Assembly: GCA_004794655.1 (NCBI GenBank)
Contig: SMMW01000592.1
Location: forward strand, 2,020,001-2,084,000
Origin: Marisa cornuarietis
Taxonomy: Eukaryota > Mollusca > Gastropoda > Architaenioglossa > Ampullariidae
Length of the DNA stretch: 64,000 nucleotides
Reading direction: 5' to 3'
Shown here: in pieces, positions 34,701 through 64,000 of the stretch
How positions within the stretch are numbered: the first letter of the stretch is position 1
How the letters are laid out: each line of letters starts with the position of its first letter
Position numbers and translations under genes: made by a program
Notes under the pieces: model-generated
Database searches by the model: none
Told to the model about the DNA's origin: nothing
What the model saw: the letters and a program-made list of their open reading frames with translations, nothing else

Positions 34701-36411
34701 GAGACCAGGATAAGATTGTTAATAGGATGGAATGGGATTTTGCCAGAGGCTTTTTTGTTTGGGGTTTTTTTTTTGCACATTTATATTTTTTTTAAATCTG
34801 AATAATACCATTAACAGCAGAAAACTCGAGTGTGGTAGTGTTGCTTGACAAAACTTTTTCTGTTGTTCCTTATGTTTCTTTTAGTAACGGTCTATAACTG
34901 TAACAGACACTTTTGCATAAAGATATATTTAAGATTAATTACATGTCTGCAATGAAATTAGTTAAGGTTAATTGTTTTTATGAGGGACATGAGAAAATCT
35001 GTCAATTCTGCCAAACCTTAATTAGTGGTTGGTACCTGCTTCAATGCCTGTGGACTTGGGGCTATTTTATCCTTACAGTAAGACTAATATATCTAGGCAT
35101 GACTAAACAGGTCTGTTAACGTGTTTTTGTATAACACTACATTTTGTGGAAGCTTTTGTAGACCTGCATTTCTTCTTACAAAGCCTTACATATATAAACC
35201 TATTTTTGTGTATTGTATAGGATGATTCAGACATATTTTATAGTATTCTCAGAGAGCTGTCTTCTTCAACTGCTTTTGTGGAATTCTTTTCTCTTCCCCT
35301 TTCAGTGTCAACCTTGCATGACTCCATAATAGACTAAAGCTTAAAGTGCTGTCATTGAATACATAATGTCTTTTCTTTGTGGGCATGATCTCAGTCAGGC
35401 AGTTATTGAGCGTTGAAGAGAAAATGTTACATAAATCCATGTTGTGGTCCTGTGTATATGTACTTTTATCACAAATTTTGATTTTAAGTGGCAAGCAAGA
35501 CAACAGATCCAGATGTATGCAGCTGTTTTTATCATGTGAAGAGTTCAGTCTATACAGTTATACTTGTATAATGACTATTTCTTCATTGCTGGATTGTATG
35601 TTGGTATACATGAACAGATGTTAGAGTAACTGAGAAAGCCAACTAAATGTTTAAGATGAACTGCTTCCTCTGCTGGGTTATTTTTCTGTGTGATGTTATT
35701 TCTTTGAAATTTTCTCAATGAGAAACCCATTAACACTGGAAGCCTGCACGGAAAAATAACTCCCAGTTGAAGTGGCGAAAAAAAAACTTGTGATAGATGT
35801 TGAGACCAGCTGTTTGTGGATGATGTTAAATTGTTGAAAAGTTTATCATGACAAGATGTAAAATGCACCGCTTTCTGTAACTAGCTAACACTCTAACAGT
35901 CAACATCTGCTGCATTCTCTTTGCACCTTTTTTCCAGTTCAAATGGCATTGTTAGTTCTGTAATTGAAGTTTGTTCAGTCACTGTGATGGATTAAAGTAG
36001 TTGAATGTTTCTTTTGTTCTTCAAACAGGCAGTACAAGTGTCTTGTCCTTGTGCTAGTTGTGTTTGCTTGCAGTAGTATGCTGTCTCTGGGACGAAGACC
36101 CTTCAGCCTGCAGGGGCAGCATATTAGGCTGCAATATCGCAACCATGGTTCTGTAATCCAGCAACCACTGTTTTTGTTATGTAATTAATAGCTTTCAAAT
36201 TGAGGCAAATGCGAACATACCATATTGCTTTATTTTAATGTTAATTAAATAAGTTTGGAAAAAAGGCTTTGTTTTTATGTTTGTGAAAAGTTGAGAGCTT
36301 CTGTCCAGTCATTAGCATAGGAAAATTACAAACAATCCCAGACAGGTTTAAATCCCTTCAGTGTGAGGTATTGGAAGGAGACCAAGGTGAGAAGCCGGGA
36401 AAGTGTCCTAC
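30852..36411 (+). other. ATF2: Probable long ATF2 3' UTR / downstream region
   Basis: No convincing exon was found in these 5.6 kb. The sequence is AT-rich with a GT repeat (about 31759-31779), a TTTG repeat (about 32370-32430) and T-runs. Whether all of it is 3' UTR depends on which poly(A) signal is used. Confidence 0.4.
34307..34312 (+). terminator. Candidate ATF2 poly(A) signal (proximal)
   Basis: AATAAA on the gene's strand, about 3.5 kb after the stop, followed by a GT/T-containing stretch. It is one of the first canonical hexamers noticed downstream of the stop; weak evidence alone. Confidence 0.3.
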
Positions 36412-36417
36412 AATAAA
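36412..36417 (+). terminator. Candidate ATF2 poly(A) signal (distal)
   Basis: AATAAA about 5.6 kb after the stop, followed by a T-rich stretch (CTTGCTTTTAATTTGG). It lies 1.26 kb from the nearest candidate HELLS signal on the other strand. Confidence 0.35.
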
Positions 36418-37672
36418 CTTGCTTTTAATTTGGTTTCCATGTGAATTAGTACAAATGACACTGGAAAGACTAGGTTTTTAAATTAATGAGCAGGACAGAA
36501 GAGTAACTAATGAATTTCTTCAAAAGAAAGGTTTGCATATGCTTTTCACAAAGAGAATACAAAAGCAACCCTAAAACTTACTAGATAAAATAATTTTAAT
36601 TTTTCTGCATCAAGCAAAATGCTGCTGAGTATGCAAATCACTTTTCTACTCATGTGAGCTGCTCACATCTGCTGATATTCGACTTGACACATCCTTGAAA
36701 GTTCCTGGAAGTATAACTTGCTTCGGCTCAAGTGACAGATATTTATATAACACTTCAGGCAGAAGTATGTTGTATGTGAGAAGGAATTTTAATCCTCTTG
36801 GTTCAAGATAAAAATATAGAATTACAATGACTGGCTTATAACTGAAGATTGTGAAGACGACAGTGGGTGAGGTTTGTTTTTTATTATTGCTGCTCCGAGA
36901 TAAACATTAGACCAAGAAACCTATACATTTTTAGAAAAGAGAAAACTTAAACTTTGCAATAAAAGTAATGAAAATCGCCTTGCCCGTGCTGCCCAGCAAA
37001 GCCACGATCGTGGCTTGTCGAACCAAGAGGGTTAAGACTTGAAAAATTCTTGTATTCTAGAATCTAAAATTTGTGAGACCAGATAATGCTAGTTTTTCAA
37101 TTTAAAAAAAAAAACAACAAAATCAAAGATAAAACAATAACATTTTATTTCTAACTGGCAGTGTTAAGGCCACATTGATATAAGGTGCGAAATGCATAAA
37201 AATTTGATGAACCAAAAATACCCACAAAGAACAATTTTAACATGAGCATCATAAATTGTGCTCAAAATATAATGATTGGCACAAATGAACAGCAGTTATC
37301 CCTGAAAACATATGCACTCATCTCTTCCACGATGCCTGCTTTTTACCCCTTAAGTGTTTCTTCATAGCCAGGTATCTTAAGATGCATAATCAATCTCAGC
37401 ACTAAATCATAAACAGTTGTCTAAACTTTTGTCACTGTAGCAATGATGATGAGCAAAGCACTTCAGTTTCACAAATAAGTCAAAACAGACCAACAAGAAT
37501 GAGAGAAAACTTAATGTCAATAATGCAGTCACATTTTGTAGAGATGGTACATACAAAAATCACTTTCACAAATTAAAAAGCTTAAATGAAAGTCTTTTTC
37601 ATAACCAGTATGCTAATATGGGCATCCTTCTCTGACATAACTGGAAAAAAAACAAATTCAGTATAAAAATGC
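36418..37672. other. Gap between convergent ATF2 and HELLS 3' ends
   Basis: AT-rich, no exon or transposon recognised. It may be covered by overlapping 3' UTRs if distal poly(A) sites are used (minus-strand AATAAA at 37144-37149). Confidence 0.4.
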
Positions 37673-37678
37673 TTTATT
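37673..37678 (-). terminator. Candidate HELLS poly(A) signal
   Basis: AATAAA on the minus strand about 240 nt after the stop codon. A second AATAAA lies at 37144-37149. The nearer one implies a short 3' UTR. Confidence 0.5.
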
Positions 37679-37916
37679 TTTTAGATCATCTATATAGGAC
37701 CAGAAAGTTTTACTTAGAAAAAAAATTGGAACCTCTTTCTCTTCTCACTCTCTTTAATGCAAATGCAAACACCAACACACACACTCTCTCTCTATCTCAC
37801 TCACACAGAGCAATGTGTCCACAGTCACTCTTGAAACAGTTTACAATTAACCCTCCACTGCCATTTTTTCCTGTGACATGCTCTATCATTGCTGGTGACT
37901 CGTGTGAGTTAATCAG

Positions 37917-60187
<22,271 letters not shown>

Positions 60188-60570
60188 TTCTAAAGCTCTA
60201 GAACAATAATGAATGAAATCTAATGTCTCTCATAATCAATATCCATTTTAAGATTAATAGGCTAAAATATTTATAAAATATTGAGCTGGTAACATGATTT
60301 TGCAATTGTCAACCAATTGGTCTAGCATGAAATGTATAAAGATGACCGTAAATTATCTTTGATTAACACTGGAAAAAATTGCTATTTTTCCTCACTGAGT
60401 AAATTCCTTATCCTTTGGTTAACCAAGAGACACTAAATTGCTCTGTTTTAATGGTCGACTTCAAATCGTGCCAAACCATCTAAAATCTATAGTTTATCTC
60501 GGTATATAAAAATGCACGGAAGCACAGTCAGGAACAGAACAGGCAGAACTTTGATATGGGGGGGGGGGCG

Positions 60571-60578
60571 TGACGTCA
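60571..60578. promoter_or_regulatory. Full CRE octamer in the HELLS 5' intron
   Basis: TGACGTCA next to a G-run, about 0.4 kb upstream of the HELLS coding exon E1 and 0.7 kb from the candidate 5' exon. Confidence 0.35.
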
Positions 60579-60605
60579 TATTTCGGTCTATGTTATTTTG
60601 TCAGA

Positions 60606-60640
60606 GGTTTGGGTTAAGGTTAGGTTTAGGTTTAGTTTAT
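60606..60640 (+). repeat. GGTTTAGG-type degenerate repeat
   Basis: GGTTTGGGTTAAGGTTAGG followed by TTTAGG units; resembles the stretch at about 4334-4367. Telomere-like in composition but not a true TTAGGG array. Confidence 0.5.
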
Positions 60641-61279
60641 TAGGTACATTTGGGCAGTTGAGTGGAGCGAGCAGACGACAAATGCCGCAAGCCATTTCTG
60701 TTATGGCCGTCGCGTCCTCACCCATATCAAAGCTGTACCGCAGAACATTACTTAGTATTCTAATGTGCATATTTATTGCTATGTATCATAATATACAAAC
60801 GTCTTTTTATGCAAATGCAATAGTAAACCAGTTGACAGTAAACTGAACTGAACTCTCACATTGCTGTCTCCTACCCCTTCATTTGTCATTTGTCTCCTAA
60901 AGTAGCAAAATTTGTGGCATCAGGTAACAGTCGGTAACCCAACCTTTTCCACTATCTGAATCTTGTACCCGTTTTATTTTTTTCTATAGAGTAAGTGAAT
61001 TCAAAACAACATATACACCCAGTCCCAATATAGTCTGAGACTAGTAGCAAAAAGACACACTTGCAGACTCTAAATGAATCGTCAGTTCGTAGTTACCGAA
61101 TTGGTAGATTTACTCACATAATTCGTGCGTTGCGTTTGATCTTCACCTTACAAAGCTCACTATATCAAATGGTTTTCTTTCTCTTGAAGATCGTACAGTT
61201 ATTTATATTTTATCTAATAGCAAAATCTTTCTTCTGAGACAGTTGACGACCTAACCGATTGTGTAATTCCCGCCATTTA

Positions 61280-61293
61280 CCTGTAGATGGCGC
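61280..61293 (+). promoter_or_regulatory. CTCF-like core at the HELLS 5' exon
   Basis: CCTGTAGATGGCGC, similar to the motif upstream of ATF2 (20525-20538) but on the opposite strand, overlapping the candidate HELLS donor. Confidence 0.3.
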
Positions 61294-61340
61294 TTCGAGC
61301 GAGCAGCGACCTAACCAGCGTGTTCGTCTTTAGTTTCGTA
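61281..61340 (-). other. HELLS: Candidate HELLS 5' noncoding exon (upper edge uncertain)
   Basis: On the minus strand, GCGCCATCTACAG is followed by GTAAATGG, a plausible donor at 61280. E1 has an acceptor just before its ATG, so an upstream noncoding exon is required. This is the best candidate seen, in a locally less AT-rich stretch. The transcription start is not determined. Confidence 0.4.
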
Positions 61341-61745
61341 AATGTCGTCTGCATCTTCAAGAGCTCTTTGCAAGAGGAAATCGCAAGCAATACTTTCAAA
61401 ATGTAAAACAGAGAAATTTCGGGTGTTTATAGCATGAAAACACACGCACACACAAATATATTTATATAACTAACATCAGCTAGATCAGTCATACACGATA
61501 CCACAATATCAGCATATATAGTAAGCTACAACTGGCATAGCATATCAGAGCAGTCTTCATCCACGATGTTCTTTATTGGAAGAGGCTGATTCAGACAACA
61601 GTAACACCAGAGCAACAAACCTGTCTCTTCCTCGACACTACTCAATACTTTCCTGGAAATAATCATGACAGCTTTTCTGGAATGACAAGGTGGCTAAAAG
61701 CGGCAACCATATGAGACTTCCCCCCCCCCACTCCCTTCTTGTAGA

Positions 61746-61826
61746 TTGCCGATGACGGTGACCCTCGCTAAGAACAAGAGACTGCATGAGTTTGCCGATG
61801 ACGGTGACCCTCGCTAAGAACAAGAG
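61746..61826. repeat. 46-bp tandem duplication
   Basis: TTGCCGATGACGGTGACCCT and the following 15 bases occur at 61746 and again at 61792. Confidence 0.92.
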
Positions 61827-62130
61827 TTTGCCGACACTGTAAAACACCAAGACAAAGCTTTAACGTCATGTGACATGGAAATCAATGAAGAAACGACCAA
61901 ACTCATGACCAATAAAACCAGCGCCGTCAGCAGAGATATCAAGGTGAGAAGCCAGAAAAACAGTTCACATCTTTACGTACTATGGATCAATTATAGCTCA
62001 GACAATTAGGCTTTGAATCAAAGGGCTCTCCGCCTAGTGCAGATATAATAGCGCTCATGGAAACCTTTCTGGAAAGAAATCCTTTTGCTCCACTCTAAAA
62101 TCAAGCTGATGCTTTCCTTGGTCATCATGC
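61792..62130 (+). pseudogene. RTE-type reverse transcriptase remnant
   Basis: Plus strand: FADDGDPR (catalytic FADD block), then METEIN-like DMEINEETTKLMTNKTSAVS, SRDIKVRSQK, and further on SKIKLMLSLVI. These are the consecutive blocks after the RT active site in RTE elements. Stops and shifts break it and the upstream RT is absent. Confidence 0.75.
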
Positions 62131-64000
62131 ACTGTCATCACATAACGACAGTGGCCGATTTTCACAAAAGCGATTTAATTTAAATACATGATTGATAGAG
62201 ACAATACCTGAAAGAAATCTCTCATTTCTCAGTCGAATTAATATTTTATTTAGAGTGGAGGTTTCGGTATTTGGACGTTTTCACCCGCTGCATATAAAAG
62301 CTTCACTCAACCATGCATCCATCTGACTCTGCATCTATATGATCTTTAGAATAAGCCTACGAAAATGTGACAGGAGTGAAACTATTATTTTACCTTAAAA
62401 GTGAATACGTGACAGATTTTCTGGTTTACCGTTTATTGATACTAGTGTGACAAATTTGCAAAAGTTATCGAGAAACAAAAATGTTGGAATTGCTAGGCAG
62501 AAAAACTGTAAACTCCAGAAAAGTGGCAAAGGTCTGCGAAAGGTGGAAAACTCAAGCCATGCACTGACATGTATACCCAGTTGATGCAAGACAATGTATC
62601 TTGCAGACAAAGAGTGCTTGATTTATTCTCCTGCTCGCATAAATCCCTCGCCTAATGAATAAAATAAGCAACTGCACGTATGGATTCTGAACTACAGCAA
62701 ACTGAAAATCACAGATGCGCATGAGATAAACAAGCCAATAAAGATTTCTTAGATGATCGTGAACAACGCGTTGAGTCGGTACAACACACAAATACTCAAA
62801 CTTCATAGAAAGACCATCGATTTTCCTTCTTTTTCTCTCTCTCAAACACACACACACACACACACACGAATGAGAGAGTCATTAACGCGTAAGGAAGTTC
62901 GTGATCTCTCAGAAATGTCACGAACTTCGAGAAAGGCGCAAGAGGCCCATCATAAACTGCAAGAAAATTGAATTTATATCTTCGGTTTCACGAGCGAGTA
63001 ACGAAAGAAAAATTTTGTAGCGAAATGTTTTTTCTTACCACGCATCATGACGCCATTGCTAAGGCCTTAATTGCTCAATAAATCAAATATCACCAAAAAC
63101 ATGCCACTTTAATCATAGGCTTTGATCATCCATACATACAGTACACAAAGAAATGCAACCAAAATGCACACGAAACAAGCATTAATGTGTTCTCCTTAAT
63201 ATACGAGTGAATCATACGAAACAAAAGAACCAGAGTCATCGCCAAAATAAAATGAGGCAGCGAGAAATTTTAAAATGCGGTTTACTTTACAAGCCATTCC
63301 TCTCCGAAACACTTTGTGCTCGTAACCTTAATCTGCGTTTAGGGTTTTGCCAAGAATAACTGCTACCACACGCGCGCAAACGCTCGCGTTTCCGAGACGG
63401 AAAAGAATAGCACTGAGTAAGCTTAAAGGGAATTAAAATAATGTTTAAATAATGAGAGTGTGACTTTAGATGATGTACTAATTAGCGACTCTGACACACG
63501 CCAGTCTTATTAAACCTGGCTGTAAAAATTAAAGGTTTACGCAGAGACACCACCGACGGCAGCAAAGAGCTTTCGGGAGGTGGGCAATTGAGTTTGTCTA
63601 GAAACGTTTTTAATATTCGTGACTAGACTTTTGTGAGTGCGAGCTTAAGAGCTATAAAAATATTCATTTATTATTATAAAGGCAAGAGCATTTCCGTGCA
63701 TGCGTGCGCGTTCACGTGTGTGTATCACTGTGCATTCTTTTCTTCTCTACTGCCTTCCAAACGATTGACTTACTGAAATAAGACAACGACCTACAAGAAA
63801 CTGTTGATGCTTACTAACCGTAACCCGCTCGATCGTGAGCAAGCAAGCAGTGTACGTTGCACAACTGGCTGTCATGTCGTGAAGCCATTTTAAGTGAGCT
63901 ATTCGTTGGGCATTTGGGGGAAAAAAATCAAAACAAACGTATTGTTTGCCATCTGGTTGGAATGGAAGGAGGGAAGTCTGCCCACTTGAACACTCATTTA
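62131..64000. other. Flank without recognised gene
   Basis: Contains a CA repeat (about 62846-62867) and CG-bearing patches near 63370-63400 and 63690-63725. No supported exon or transposon. Confidence 0.45.

Overview
This is a eukaryotic genomic window, most likely from a mollusc, probably a gastropod. That placement is inferred from the moderate introns, the abundant CA/GT, CTG and ATG microsatellites, and a repeat mix of RTE and L2/CR1-like LINEs, tRNA-derived SINEs, hAT elements and small TIR elements. Nothing looks bacterial or viral. Two intron-rich host genes can be read exon by exon, with phase kept at every junction, and they converge tail to tail.

1-21 kb: no recognised host gene. 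It holds microsatellites, a CpG-rich NRF1-like promoter candidate near 1.75 kb, a foldback MITE (3.3-3.5 kb), a hAT element with decayed transposase and an 8-bp target-site duplication (5465-7068), a TTAA-flanked MITE near 9.1-9.3 kb, a direct duplication carrying an AG|GTAAGT site (11.5/13.0 kb), a pure CTG repeat of about 32 units (14.2 kb), a decayed L2-like LINE on the minus strand (16.9-18.1 kb) and a roughly 1-kb repeat (18.6-19.55 kb) that recurs inside the helicase gene.

21.0-36.4 kb, plus strand: an ATF2/ATF7/CREB5-family transcription factor. Eleven coding exons give a 540-residue model with an N-terminal C2H2 finger, the paired TP phospho-acceptor motif, a Gln run and a C-terminal bZIP. 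Its largest intron carries a transposon of about 3 kb with long TIRs, itself hit by a hAT MITE.

37.7-61.3 kb, minus strand: a HELLS/LSH SNF2-family chromatin remodeller. Twenty coding exons give a 963-residue model with all helicase motifs, plus a candidate 5' noncoding exon near 61.28 kb. Its introns are heavily colonised; the first coding intron (E1-E2) holds a three-level nest (a hAT element containing an L2-like LINE containing an RTE tail with a 12-bp target-site duplication) and a separate MITE with a 10-bp duplication.

61.3-64 kb: upstream flank of HELLS with an RTE-type reverse transcriptase remnant and no recognised gene.

Both genes encode nuclear chromatin or transcription proteins. 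They share repeat families but no direct functional link is visible. Several full CRE octamers (the ATF2-type site) occur in the window, including upstream of the ATF2 coding exons and in the 5' intron of HELLS.
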